The translations under genes were made by a program, and so were the position numbers. Source: Thermogemmatispora sp042408965 (GTDB lineage Bacteria > Chloroflexota > Ktedonobacteria > Ktedonobacterales > Ktedonobacteraceae). Taken from it: a DNA stretch of 64,000 nucleotides. The stretch spans positions 1 through 64,000 of the forward strand of contig JBHOQN010000165.1 of NCBI GenBank assembly GCA_042408965.1. The letters run 5' to 3'. Below are positions 15,733-24,106 of this stretch, one piece after another. Within the stretch, counting starts at the first letter, position 1. Each line of letters opens with the position of its first letter. The notes under the pieces were generated by a model. The model saw nothing but the letters and a program-made list of their open reading frames with translations, did no database searches and was not told where the DNA came from.

Positions 15733-17088
15733 TCAGTGCTCTTCGCCGATCAGGGCGCGCAGGAGCGAGTTACACTCAGCCAGCGTATTCAGAACGCTCT
15801 GATGGATCTGGAAAACCTTATTCAGCTCACGCGCCTTGCGGGCCAGGCGGGTGACGTACTCGATGTCGCGCGGATTATTCGTCACATCATCCATGAGCTG
15901 GATCAGTTCAGACCAGGCCAGGGCCTCACGGCTGCGGGCCACATCAGCGATAGTCTGGTCCATGCGCTCCGCGACTCGCCGTACGCCCGTGCGCAGCTGG
16001 TTGGTCGTCTGCGCGATCTCCGCCTCGTGGTTGCGCAGAGCCTCCTGCGTTCCGTTCAACTGCTCCTGGAGGGCCGAGACCTGCCCGTCGAGTGTCGCCA
16101 GAGCCGCCATCAGCGAGGACATATCCGGCAGCGTTGGCAGTGGCAGGCTGGTCAGGCGGCTGAAGGTCACATTCGTGGAGGCAAGCTCCGGGCTGGCGGG
16201 GTCGATGGTTGTCATCACCGGCCGCTGCGGAGCAGGTGGCGGAGCTGGCTCAGGAGCCACAAGCGTGGGGCTGGCAGGGCTGGCGACCGGCTCGGCCTCG
16301 CTGCCAATGATGGTAGGGGGCATCGAAGGAGACGGAAGCACCCCTTCGCTCTCCGAATGGGTGGCGAGCGTGTCTGGCGAGGCGGCAGTCAGTTCGTTAT
16401 CTCCCTGGGTGCGGTAAGTCAGCTCAGTAGGATTGATGCTGACAGTAGGAAGATCAGCCACAGCCGAGGGATGCGCGCGGAAGATCAGCTCATGCTCACC
16501 GATGCCAATGTGATCGCCATCCTGAAGCACATAGGGGACCAGCTCTTCAAGCTGCTGGCCGTTGACAAAGGTCCCATTGGCGCTGCGCTCATCGCGCAGG
16601 ATATACTGGCCGTTCTCGTAGCGTACAGTAGCGTGGCGGCGCGAGGTGAGCTTATCCTTGGAGAGGAGAATATCGCTGTTGGGTGCGCGTCCAATCGCGA
16701 TTTCCAGCTTGTCGAGAGTATATTCCTGAAGCACATCCCCGTTTTCAGATTTCAGAATAAACTGGGCGGGTTTCTCAATAGCAGCGGCCGTAGCCACCGC
16801 GGTCTCATGGCTGTCGGCCGACACCGACGCCGGCGACATTTCCGCCACGCCGCTGGCAACCGTCGGCATACTGGCGTTCGCCTCCGGCCAGCTCATGCCC
16901 GAGCCAACGGTGGGCAGCCCACCCTGCGGAGGGGGCCCCCACTCATCCGGGGTCGGCAGGGTCGCGTCGCCCATAACAGGCTGGGCCTGCACATAGGCAG
17001 GGGTTGCCGGGATCAGGCGGTTGCCACAGCTCAAGCAGAAGTGATCCCCGGGCCGTGTCTCAGCACCACAATGGGGGCACTTATCCAT
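15733..17088 (-). CDS. zinc-ribbon and FHA-domain protein
   Basis: A 451-residue protein. Residues 1-27 form a zinc ribbon (CPHCGAETRPGDHFCLSCGN, two CxxC knuckles). A Pro/Ala/Thr-rich linker leads to an FHA domain at roughly 130-215 with the phosphothreonine-binding features GRAPNSDI, SRRHA and NGTFVNG. A second long Ser/Pro/Thr-rich linker is followed by a C-terminal helical and coiled-coil segment of about 130 residues. It probably docks onto proteins phosphorylated by the Ser/Thr kinases of this cell. GGAGGAG stands just before the ATG at 17088; an upstream in-frame ATG lacks such a site. It is first in a probable operon with the oxidoreductase and murA. Confidence 0.82.
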   Translation of the reverse strand: MDKCPHCGAETRPGDHFCLSCGNRLIPATPAYVQAQPVMGDATLPTPDEWGPPPQGGLPTVGSGMSWPEANASMPTVASGVAEMSPASVSADSHETAVATAAAIEKPAQFILKSENGDVLQEYTLDKLEIAIGRAPNSDILLSKDKLTSRRHATVRYENGQYILRDERSANGTFVNGQQLEELVPYVLQDGDHIGIGEHELIFRAHPSAVADLPTVSINPTELTYRTQGDNELTAASPDTLATHSESEGVLPSPSMPPTIIGSEAEPVASPASPTLVAPEPAPPPAPQRPVMTTIDPASPELASTNVTFSRLTSLPLPTLPDMSSLMAALATLDGQVSALQEQLNGTQEALRNHEAEIAQTTNQLRTGVRRVAERMDQTIADVARSREALAWSELIQLMDDVTNNPRDIEYVTRLARKARELNKVFQIHQSVLNTLAECNSLLRALIGEEH

Positions 17089-17182
17089 AGGTAGTCTCCT
17101 CCCTTTACTAACACTCAGGCTTTGCTTCTCTGCTGTTTCTGTTCGTTCCTGGAGTAGTTCTCGCACTCACAAAACTGTTGCC

Positions 17183-17191
17183 ATTATACCA
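17183..17191 (-). promoter_or_regulatory. extended -10 promoter of the FHA gene
   Basis: The minus strand reads TGGTATAAT, an extended -10 (TGn followed by a perfect TATAAT). No clear -35 is needed with such an element. It sits about 95 nt upstream of the FHA start, within the gap after the zinc-ribbon membrane gene. Confidence 0.55.
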
Positions 17192-17256
17192 GAAGTGGTC
17201 ACCGCGCGTCGAGCCGTGGCAGCCACCGACCAGGGCCTCGTCGGCCGTCTGCCGTG

Positions 17257-17688
17257 CTAGGAAAGCCAGAGCCACCAGAGCCGATCGATGCGGCCGAACG
17301 TCCGCCGGATATAGCGGCGAATGGTGGCGTAGATCAGCCAGACGACCAGAAAGATCGCCAGGATCGCGCCGAGAAAGAGGCAACGCAGTTGAGGGATCGC
17401 AATGGCCAGCAGCGCCAGCAGTACCAGAGCGGCGATCGTCCCCAGCGCGATGCCTCCAAGGACCAGCAGCAACGTTTTCAGCGTTTGCTGGCCCTGAGAG
17501 GAGGTATTCCAATTGAGGGCCGAATCCGGCGCTGGCTGGTAGCTCGCAGCCGGACTGGCCATAGCCCAGGGAGGAAGACTGCTCTGGCTCGGCTGGCCAG
17601 CAGCGGTGCTCAGATCGTAGCCACAGTTCGTACAGAAGCGAGACCGGGGATCGCGCACCACCCCACAGCGGGGACAGTTCATCTGCAT
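17257..17688 (-). CDS. small zinc-ribbon membrane protein
   Basis: A 143-residue protein with an N-terminal zinc ribbon (CPRCGVVRDPRSRFCTNCG), a Ser/Pro/Gln-rich linker and two strongly hydrophobic segments (about 71-125), then a short basic tail with several Trp. This ribbon-linker-membrane plan is shared by several genes in the window. No catalytic residues are visible, and no function can be assigned. AAGGAGA lies a few bases before the first ATG; a second ATG two codons on is equally usable. It lies between the lipoprotein and FHA genes on the same strand. Confidence 0.7.
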   Translation of the reverse strand: MQMNCPRCGVVRDPRSRFCTNCGYDLSTAAGQPSQSSLPPWAMASPAASYQPAPDSALNWNTSSQGQQTLKTLLLVLGGIALGTIAALVLLALLAIAIPQLRCLFLGAILAIFLVVWLIYATIRRYIRRTFGRIDRLWWLWLS

Positions 17689-17779
17689 CGCTGATTCTCC
17701 TTGTACTGTGTGCGCTCCTCTGTCGAGCGCATGGCCTACCAGTCACTGCTCTCCCTTCCTCGCCTGAGCTGGTGGCCGC

Positions 17780-18568
17780 TCAAGAGACGGGCACCCAGGC
17801 GACGTTGGGCTGAAGCGAGTTAAAAAACTTCTGCAGGGCCTGCTGGTCGCCCGGTGCTGAGAAGACAATGCTCGTCGTGCCATGAACGCCGGAGCAGATC
17901 TGGTTGGGCGTAGCCGTGGCAGTTACCCTGGACCTGGGTGTTGCTGTTCCTGTTGCCGGTGCGCTTTTCGTTCCTGCCGTCGCTGTGAGCAGTGACGAGG
18001 TGCACTGGAAGAGCGGCTTCTGGGTACGTAGCGGTGCCTCTGAGAGGCTGATCGAGTTACCATCGGGCAGCAGATAAGAGATAGAGAAGTTACCACCAAA
18101 GATAGGATCGTGCACGGTTCCGAGCGCGCTGACGAGGCAGGTCCGGTTCGGCAAGCGCGGTGGTAGGTAGACCGTAAAGCCGAGCAGCGGCTCAACCTCA
18201 GCCCAGTCAGTCAGGGTTCTGGGACCGGTGGCTGTTGCCGTAACCTGGCTGGTGGCGGTAGCTGTCGCCGTGACCGTAGCGGTGGTCGTGGCGGTGGCGG
18301 TTCCTGCGGCAGTCGTCGCTGTGGTGCTGGCGCTGGGTGAAGAAGGTGCACCTTCGTCGCGGAAGAGCATCAGAGGCTTGCCGCACCAGTGTAGCTGAGT
18401 CAGCGCTGTCCCGGTGGCCGTGGCCGTGGCTGCTGGCTGGCTGCTACTGAAGAGGCCTGAGCAGGCTGTGATCATGGAGCCTGACAGGATCAGCGTGGCG
18501 AGGACGAAGAGCCATCCTCGCTTTCGCCTTCCACTGATGATCGATAAAGAACGCAGAGATGCCATCAT
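17780..18568 (-). CDS. lipoprotein of unknown function
   Basis: A 262-residue secreted lipoprotein. A basic N-region (GRRKRGW) and hydrophobic core end in a lipobox with Cys36 (ITAC), so it should be lipid-anchored on the outer face of the membrane. Two low-complexity Thr/Ala linkers (around 45-60 and 85-118, and again near 195-215) separate globular parts containing FTVYLPPRLPNRTCLVSALG and a C-terminal VFSAPGDQQALQKFFNSL. I recognise no family. The Thr/Ala runs are encoded by GC-rich repeats and may be length-variable. The ribosome site is weak. Confidence 0.65.
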   Translation of the reverse strand: MMASLRSLSIISGRRKRGWLFVLATLILSGSMITACSGLFSSSQPAATATATGTALTQLHWCGKPLMLFRDEGAPSSPSASTTATTAAGTATATTTATVTATATATSQVTATATGPRTLTDWAEVEPLLGFTVYLPPRLPNRTCLVSALGTVHDPIFGGNFSISYLLPDGNSISLSEAPLRTQKPLFQCTSSLLTATAGTKSAPATGTATPRSRVTATATPNQICSGVHGTTSIVFSAPGDQQALQKFFNSLQPNVAWVPVS

Positions 18569-19102
18569 ATCTATCGCAGCGCAGCTGCGTCTCTCTGGGT
18601 ATAGAGCTACGCTGCCTCTCCTTTCTATCCCCGTGCCGGATACAGATATATCATAGAAGCGCCTCTCTCTGGCTGGTCCACGCTCACCGGACCAGCGACC
18701 TGGAAACTGGAGACGGTGTGCCGGCTGCGGGGTCGCTCCGCTAGTAGAACGCCATGGCCACCGCCAGACCCATCGTCAGGGGTACTTTTTTCTTCGCTCG
18801 CAAGAACTCCCTGCGCGCTTTGGGCCTAGTATATATTAGTGGTAAAGGAATTCCTACGACCTGGTTCTCATCTGGTACCAAAAGAGGGCTTTACAGCGTT
18901 TTGTTTTAGTGCTACCATTACCCTCTGCTATTCAGGAATACGTTCATCCGGGTGTTTTTTGTCCTACTCATCCAACCCTTATACTACCGGCGTAGGGCTG
19001 GGCACCCCTCTAGCAATGATCAATCTCAGGCATCCCTGTGCACAAACCAGAGCTAACGCAGCCTGAAGGCAGATGACGAACTGCTTGATGAGGTGAGAGC
19101 CG
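18569..19102. other. intergenic region between lipoprotein and dnaA
   Basis: This divergent gap contains an AT-richer stretch (about 18780-18990), a perfect 8-bp inverted repeat GCTGGTCC/GGACCAGC (18672-18696) and one near-match to a DnaA box, TTGTGCACA on the minus strand (19037-19045). A candidate dnaA promoter with -10 TATACT (18980-18985) and a weak TTTTGT at 17-nt distance is present. I do not see the cluster of DnaA boxes expected of a replication origin. Confidence 0.45.
18980..18985 (+). promoter_or_regulatory. possible -10 of dnaA promoter
   Basis: TATACT lies about 118 nt before the dnaA start, preceded by the weak hexamer TTTTGT at 17 nt. The match is modest. Confidence 0.3.
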
Positions 19103-20671
19103 GTGAATGCAAAACAGATCTGGCAAACAACATTAGAGCGCTTACAGACGCGGGTGCAGCCGTCCGTGTTCACCACCTGGTTTAAAGGGACTGCTGCGCT
19201 CTCTTTTCATGATAATCTCTTCGTGGTAGGGGTGCCCTCGACCTTTGCCAAGGCGCAGATGGAAGTGCGCTTTATTGATATGATTCGCTCGATCCTTTCG
19301 GAGATTGCGGGCTGTCCGGTGGAGGTGCGTTTTCTGGTGGCAAAGGAGCCTTCGGTCAGTGGTGAACTGGAAGAGTTGAATCAAGCGACGCTCGGCGATG
19401 GGGCGGCCCTCGCGGCCAGGCGAGCCTATCGGGCGCCCAGACATCGTCCTGCTCTGCGTGCCAGATTTGAAGCGGCGTCACCGGCGATTGCCATGACATC
19501 CAATGCTCCCACTGTCGCCCGTCCGACTCCCCACCGGGCCAGCAGCGAGGCGCAGGCTGCCAGTGCGTTTGAAGATCAAGACCGACCATCGGAGGAGAAC
19601 GATCGTGGTGGACAGCAGGAGCATTTGTCTGTGCCTGTCGAGGGCGGCAGCATGATGAACCCGCGCTATACCTTCAGTACCTTCATTGTTGGAAAATCGA
19701 ACCAGCTAGCCCATGCTGCCTCGCTCGCGGTGGCGGAGAATCCGGGACACATTTACAATCCCCTCTTTCTCTACGGGGGAGTTGGTCTTGGCAAGACCCA
19801 TCTCCTGCATGCCATTGGTCACACCGGTGAAGCCTCGGGCCTGAGCGTTCTCTACACCACCTCCGAGAAGTTTACGAATGAGATCGTGAATGCGATCCGC
19901 TTTCAGAAGACAGAGGAGTTTCGGACGAAGTATCGCCAGATCGATATTTTGCTCGTTGACGATATTCAGTTTATTGCGGGCAAGGAGTCGACGGAGGAGG
20001 AGTTCTTTCACACCTTCAACACGTTATATGATTCTAATAAGCAGATCGTGGTGACCAGCGACCGGCCGCCCAAGGCCATTGTCAGCTTGCAGGACCGCCT
20101 GCGTTCGCGCTTCGAGTGGGGGCTGCTGGCCGATATCCAGCCGCCCGACTACGAGCATCGCCAGGCCATCCTGCGCTCCAAGGCGGAGTCGCTGCGTTTT
20201 CCGGTCCCTGCGGCGGTGATCGCTTATATCGCCCGCCCGGAGTGCCGCAGCGTACGTGAACTGGAGGGAGCGCTCAATCGGGTGATTGCCTATGCCACCC
20301 TGCACGATGCGCCTTTGACCGTCAGCCTGGCCGCTCAGGCGCTGGAGCACATCTACAATAGCAAGCCGCCCTCCACGTTGACGGTGCGCGAGGTGCTGGA
20401 GGGGGTCTGTCGTTACTATAACGTTGATCCCGATCAGCTACGCGGCAAGGCCCGCGACCGCGAGATCGTCTGGCCGCGCCAGGTGGCAATGTATGTGATG
20501 CGCGAAGAGACCGATGCCTCGCTCCTGCAGATTGGGGCCGAGCTGGGGGGCCGCGATCATACGACGATTATGCATGGCTGGGAGAAAGTCCAGGCTGAGA
20601 TCGCCAATAATGATCGTGTCCGTCGTGAGATTGCCGCGGTGCTGGAAACCATCGAACGCGCCAGGATGTGA
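19103..20671 (+). CDS. dnaA: chromosomal replication initiator protein DnaA
   Basis: A 522-residue AAA+ initiator that binds DnaA boxes and opens the origin. Domain I (1-80), a long variable domain II rich in Ala/Pro/Arg (about 85-185), the AAA+ domain with Walker A GGVGLGKT (225-232), Walker B ILLVDDIQF and a sensor segment VVTSDRPPK, and domain IV with the DNA-binding signature GGRDHTTIMHGWEKV. All expected motifs are intact. The start is a GTG with AGGTGAG 5 nt upstream. Unlike the usual dnaA-dnaN-recF order, the next gene is an SDR oxidoreductase, so this is either a relocated or a second dnaA. Confidence 0.93.
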   Translation: MNAKQIWQTTLERLQTRVQPSVFTTWFKGTAALSFHDNLFVVGVPSTFAKAQMEVRFIDMIRSILSEIAGCPVEVRFLVAKEPSVSGELEELNQATLGDGAALAARRAYRAPRHRPALRARFEAASPAIAMTSNAPTVARPTPHRASSEAQAASAFEDQDRPSEENDRGGQQEHLSVPVEGGSMMNPRYTFSTFIVGKSNQLAHAASLAVAENPGHIYNPLFLYGGVGLGKTHLLHAIGHTGEASGLSVLYTTSEKFTNEIVNAIRFQKTEEFRTKYRQIDILLVDDIQFIAGKESTEEEFFHTFNTLYDSNKQIVVTSDRPPKAIVSLQDRLRSRFEWGLLADIQPPDYEHRQAILRSKAESLRFPVPAAVIAYIARPECRSVRELEGALNRVIAYATLHDAPLTVSLAAQALEHIYNSKPPSTLTVREVLEGVCRYYNVDPDQLRGKARDREIVWPRQVAMYVMREETDASLLQIGAELGGRDHTTIMHGWEKVQAEIANNDRVRREIAAVLETIERARM

Positions 20672-20780
20672 GCGTGCCTTGCCAGAGGTGCAGCCCACGT
20701 CCGGTCCCTGCGTGGCGAGATCGGCTCTGCCGACCGTGAGTGGTGGAGGTGCCGGGTCTTGCTCTTCTTTCGGCCTGGCT

Positions 20781-20800
20781 GGAGGCGGATAGACGCCTCC
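20781..20800 (+). terminator. hairpin downstream of dnaA
   Basis: GGAGGCG (20781-20787) pairs exactly with CGCCTCC (20794-20800) across a 6-nt loop, about 110 bp after the dnaA stop. There is no T tract, so it is only a weak terminator candidate. Confidence 0.3.
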
Positions 20801-20950
20801 CGGCGTTCCTGTAACCATCCTGCTCCCTGTTCACAAGGACAGCCCTCTACCCTGTCCTCTCGCCCGGTGCCTCTCTGTGTGCGCAGCGCTAGCATGTGCT
20901 GCAGAGAAGAGGGGTTCCATGACGATCCCCTCCCTGAAGGAGGTTTTGTG

Positions 20951-21664
20951 ATGTCATTGCCTCGACGTTGGGCCCTGATTACCGGTGCCTCGCGGGGACT
21001 GGGTCTGGCGCTGGCCCGTCGGCTGGCGCGTGACCACTGGGGCCTGGTGATAGATGCTCGCGGAGCTGCCGCGCTGGAGGAGGCGCGGGCCGAGCTGGCG
21101 CGGTGGACAGAGGTAGTTGCGCTGGCCGGTGATGTAGGTGATCCGCTGCATCGCCGGGCCCTGGCGCATGCTGTCGCGGAGCATGGTCGCCTCACGGTGC
21201 TGGTGAACAACGCCAGTATCCTTGGTCCCAGTCCTCAACCATTCCTGCTCGATTATCCACTCACAGCGCTGGAGGAAGTATATCGCATCAACACGATCGC
21301 TCCGCTGGCGCTCATTCAAATCCTGCGTCCCTCTCTATCCGCGGAGGTCTGCATCATTAACATCACCAGTGATGCCGCGCGTGAGCCATATGCCGGTTGG
21401 GGAGGCTACGGCTCCAGCAAGGCGGCGCTCGAACAGCTTTCAAACGTTCTGGCGGCCGAGCATGAGGCCTGGCGCATCTACTGGGTCGATCCCGGTGATA
21501 TGAACACGCGCCTCCATCAGGAGGCCTTTCCCGGAGAGGACATCAGTGATCGGCCGCCACCAGAGGTCAGCGTTCCTGGCCTGCTGGCCCTGATTGAGGG
21601 GCATTACCCGGCCGGCCGCTATCTGGCGCGTGAGCTAGTACCGTCCGCTGCTGAAGATCGGTAA
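20951..21664 (+). CDS. short-chain dehydrogenase/reductase (SDR)
   Basis: A 237-residue classical SDR. TGASRGLG (11-18) binds the nicotinamide cofactor, NNAS (86-89) stabilises the central sheet, Ser140 with Tyr153 and Lys157 (YGSSK) forms the catalytic set, and a PGDMNT motif follows the active site. The Arg15 in the glycine-rich motif suggests NADP preference. The substrate is unknown. AGGAGG precedes the ATG at 20951; the open frame extends upstream but without a ribosome site. The queA-like gene begins within 12 bp of the stop, so the two are co-transcribed. Confidence 0.87.
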   Translation: MSLPRRWALITGASRGLGLALARRLARDHWGLVIDARGAAALEEARAELARWTEVVALAGDVGDPLHRRALAHAVAEHGRLTVLVNNASILGPSPQPFLLDYPLTALEEVYRINTIAPLALIQILRPSLSAEVCIINITSDAAREPYAGWGGYGSSKAALEQLSNVLAAEHEAWRIYWVDPGDMNTRLHQEAFPGEDISDRPPPEVSVPGLLALIEGHYPAGRYLARELVPSAAEDR

Positions 21665-21675
21665 GGTTGCTGGTT

Positions 21676-22797
21676 ATGCAGGAGAGGTCCGCTGCATCGC
21701 TGCCAGTTGAGCAGCAGCAGAAAGCGTACGATCGATCGTTAGAACTGTTTGAGTTTGAGCTGCCAGAGTACCTGGAGGCCACGGCTCCGCCAGAGGCGCG
21801 CGGTCTGGCGCGCGATGAGGTGCGACTGCTCATCTCCTATCGTCAGGATGAGCGTATCGTTCACGCACGTTTTCGTGAACTGCCCAACTTCCTGCGCCGC
21901 GGCGATCTACTGGTCATTAACACCAGCGCAACGATGAACGCCGCTCTGCGAGTCAGGCGCGCCGATGGTCTGGAGCTAGAGTTACACCTCTCAACGCGCC
22001 TGCCGGGCGACCTCTGGATCGTCGAGGTGCGACGTTTCGACGGGCAAGCCTCGCATCCTTTCTTCGCGCTGCAGGCCGGCGAGACGCTGACACTGCCTGC
22101 CGAGGCGCGCGCGACGCTCCATGCTCCCTATGCGCGCGACCGTCGAGTGCCAGAGGAGACCTCGGCGCGTCTCTGGATCGCCACGCTGACACTTCCAGAG
22201 GCGCCTGGTCCCTATCTGGCGCGCTATGGATTTCCCATCCGCTATCACTATGTGCCCCAGCAGTGGCCGATTGAGTATTACCGCTCGGTCTTTGCAACCG
22301 AGGTAGGGAGCGCCGAGATGCCCTCGGCGGGCCGGCCTTTCACGCCTGAGTTGATCACACGCCTCGTAGCGGAGGGCGTGCAGATCGCCCCGCTGCTGCT
22401 GCACACAGGGGTCTCCAGTCCCGAGGCGCACGAACCTCCCTATGAGGAGTACTATCGAGTGCCAGAAGAGAGCGCCGACCTGATCAATGCGGCACGTGAG
22501 CAGGGGAGAAGAGTCATCGCCGTGGGCACCACCCCGGTGCGCGCACTGGAGAGCGTGATCGGAGCACATGGCAGGCTGCACGGAGGAGAGGGCTGGACCG
22601 CTCTCGTCATCACGCCGCAGCGGGGAATCCGCGCTGTTGATGGGCTGCTGACCGGGCTGCACGAGCCACGGGCCTCGCATCTCGCCCTGCTGGAAGCGCT
22701 GGTGGGTCGCGACCATCTGACGCGGGTCTACGCCGAGGCCGTGCGTGAGGGCTATCTCTGGCATGAGTTCGGGGATCTCCACCTGATTCTCCCCTGA
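21676..22797 (+). CDS. divergent QueA-like protein (SAM:tRNA ribosyltransferase-isomerase family)
   Basis: A 373-residue member of the QueA family, which uses the ribosyl group of S-adenosylmethionine to build epoxyqueuosine on tRNA. The C-terminal half is family-like: EYYRVPEESADLINAAREQGRRVIAVGTTPVRALES, then VDGLLTGLHEPRASHLALLEALVG and YLWHEFGDLHLIL. The N-terminal half departs from typical QueA: the usual NNTRV segment is INTSATMNAAL here, and AAPTAGLHF is replaced by EMPSAGRPF. No tgt, queG or other queuosine gene is adjacent. It may be a divergent QueA or a paralogue with another substrate. ATG at 21676 is chosen over a TTG three codons earlier. Confidence 0.72.
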   Translation: MQERSAASLPVEQQQKAYDRSLELFEFELPEYLEATAPPEARGLARDEVRLLISYRQDERIVHARFRELPNFLRRGDLLVINTSATMNAALRVRRADGLELELHLSTRLPGDLWIVEVRRFDGQASHPFFALQAGETLTLPAEARATLHAPYARDRRVPEETSARLWIATLTLPEAPGPYLARYGFPIRYHYVPQQWPIEYYRSVFATEVGSAEMPSAGRPFTPELITRLVAEGVQIAPLLLHTGVSSPEAHEPPYEEYYRVPEESADLINAAREQGRRVIAVGTTPVRALESVIGAHGRLHGGEGWTALVITPQRGIRAVDGLLTGLHEPRASHLALLEALVGRDHLTRVYAEAVREGYLWHEFGDLHLILP

Positions 22798-22936
22798 GGG
22801 AGGGAGAGATTGCCCATTAGAGCTGTCACACGGGTCCCTCTCTGGAGCGAGCAGGACCCACGTGGCAGCTCCTGTGCGGGGCGGCAGAAGGACGGTGGAA
22901 GGCCGCCTCTGCCGTGGATTGGTCGAGTGCAGGCAG

Positions 22937-24016
22937 CTAGACAACAGGCGTGAAGTTTGCCATCGCCTGGCTGGCGGTGTCTGTGTCGACCAGCGACTGG
23001 AAGGGTGGTGCGACCGAGATCAGGCCGGCTTCCACGTCGAAAGCCGTCGCCACGTTATAAGCCTTCTGATCGACCACCGGAGTGGTTGCGTACGAGGTGC
23101 GCAGATCGGCCGCGGCTGCCACCATCGTCTTATCATCGATATGGGTATACTTTTGCAGGATGCGCGCAGCCTGATCCGGGTACTTCTGGATGAAGGCCAG
23201 AGCCATGGCCATGGCGCGCACCAGGGCCTTGATCGTGTTCGGCTTCGCGTGAATCAGGCTCTCCTTGGCATAGAAGACCGAATTGAGCTGACCGGTCATC
23301 TGAGGGACATCGCCTTTGATCGGGCTGATCCAGATCTGCCCGATACCCTGGGTCTCCACAAATTCGCCCACAGGCTTATAGAAGCTCAGGGCATCGACGC
23401 GGCCAGCTTTGAGAGCAGCCACAGCGGCAGCGACACTGTTGCCAACAGCGACCAGGGTGGCCGACTTGTTGACATCCAGTCCGAAGAGACGGAAGAGGTA
23501 GGTCACAAAACCGCCGGTCTGGCCAGTCGTCGAAATCACGCCGATCTTCTTCCCCACCAGGGCCCGAACCTTAGCTTCCAGGGGACTGCTCTCAGTCAGG
23601 CCGGTTTCCTGTGCCAGCTTGTTGCTCACCGTAATATCGTTGGGGAAAGAGGTCTGTAGCTGGCCAATGACCTTCACGTCAGAGTCGACGCGCGCCACCA
23701 GGAAGGACTCCGTGACGAGACCACCCACAGCGACGTCAATGGCGCCAGAGTGAATAGCCTCGGCCATCTGAGGGCTGGTAGCCATCGTCTGGAACGGCAC
23801 GGGAGAGATGGTCAGACCCTGTGCCTGGAAATAACCTTTATCGAGGGCCACCAGATCTGGCAGAAAGGGAGCCGACAGACTGTCAATAGCCACCTTGAGC
23901 TTCATGTCGTCGCTGGCGCTAGAGGACGATCCCAGACCACAGCTAGAGAGGCTGACCAGTGTCAACACCAGGAGCGTCACCGACGAGAAAAACCAGCGAA
24001 GAGAAGAGTGCCTCAT
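22937..24016 (-). CDS. ABC transporter substrate-binding lipoprotein (NMT1/TauA type)
   Basis: A 359-residue lipoprotein with signal peptide and lipobox ending at Cys26 (LSSC), followed by a Ser-rich tether. The mature part begins LKVAIDSLSAPFLPDLVALDKGYFQAQGL, typical of the periplasmic-type II binding proteins of nitrate, sulfonate, taurine or pyrimidine-precursor importers. It captures the ligand outside and hands it to the permease encoded just upstream on the minus strand. AGGAGGAAGC abuts the chosen ATG. It is the last gene of the three-gene operon and is preceded by a hairpin that may adjust its expression. Confidence 0.85.
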   Translation of the reverse strand: MRHSSLRWFFSSVTLLVLTLVSLSSCGLGSSSSASDDMKLKVAIDSLSAPFLPDLVALDKGYFQAQGLTISPVPFQTMATSPQMAEAIHSGAIDVAVGGLVTESFLVARVDSDVKVIGQLQTSFPNDITVSNKLAQETGLTESSPLEAKVRALVGKKIGVISTTGQTGGFVTYLFRLFGLDVNKSATLVAVGNSVAAAVAALKAGRVDALSFYKPVGEFVETQGIGQIWISPIKGDVPQMTGQLNSVFYAKESLIHAKPNTIKALVRAMAMALAFIQKYPDQAARILQKYTHIDDKTMVAAAADLRTSYATTPVVDQKAYNVATAFDVEAGLISVAPPFQSLVDTDTASQAMANFTPVV

Positions 24017-24055
24017 GCTTCCTCCTGTACAAAAGAGAAATAGAGAGATATGACT

Positions 24056-24093
24056 AAAGGCGCTCCCACGCATAAGTGGCGTGGGGAGCCTTT
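24056..24093 (-). promoter_or_regulatory. intercistronic hairpin before the binding-protein gene
   Basis: AAAGGCGCTCCCACGC (24056-24071) pairs with GCGTGGGGAGCCTTT (24079-24093) with a one-base bulge, between permease and binding-protein genes. It could stabilise the binding-protein mRNA after processing, or partly terminate transcription. Confidence 0.5.
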
Positions 24094-24106
24094 ATGAACG
24101 ACACAG

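Noticed and set aside
15736..17094. 452-codon open frame antisense to the FHA gene
   Set aside because: Shadow of the FHA/zinc-ribbon gene, with Arg/Gly/His-rich composition and no recognisable domain.
18569..19102. replication origin upstream of dnaA
   Set aside because: Only one near-match to a DnaA box was found and no cluster or long AT-rich unwinding tract. dnaN is also absent.
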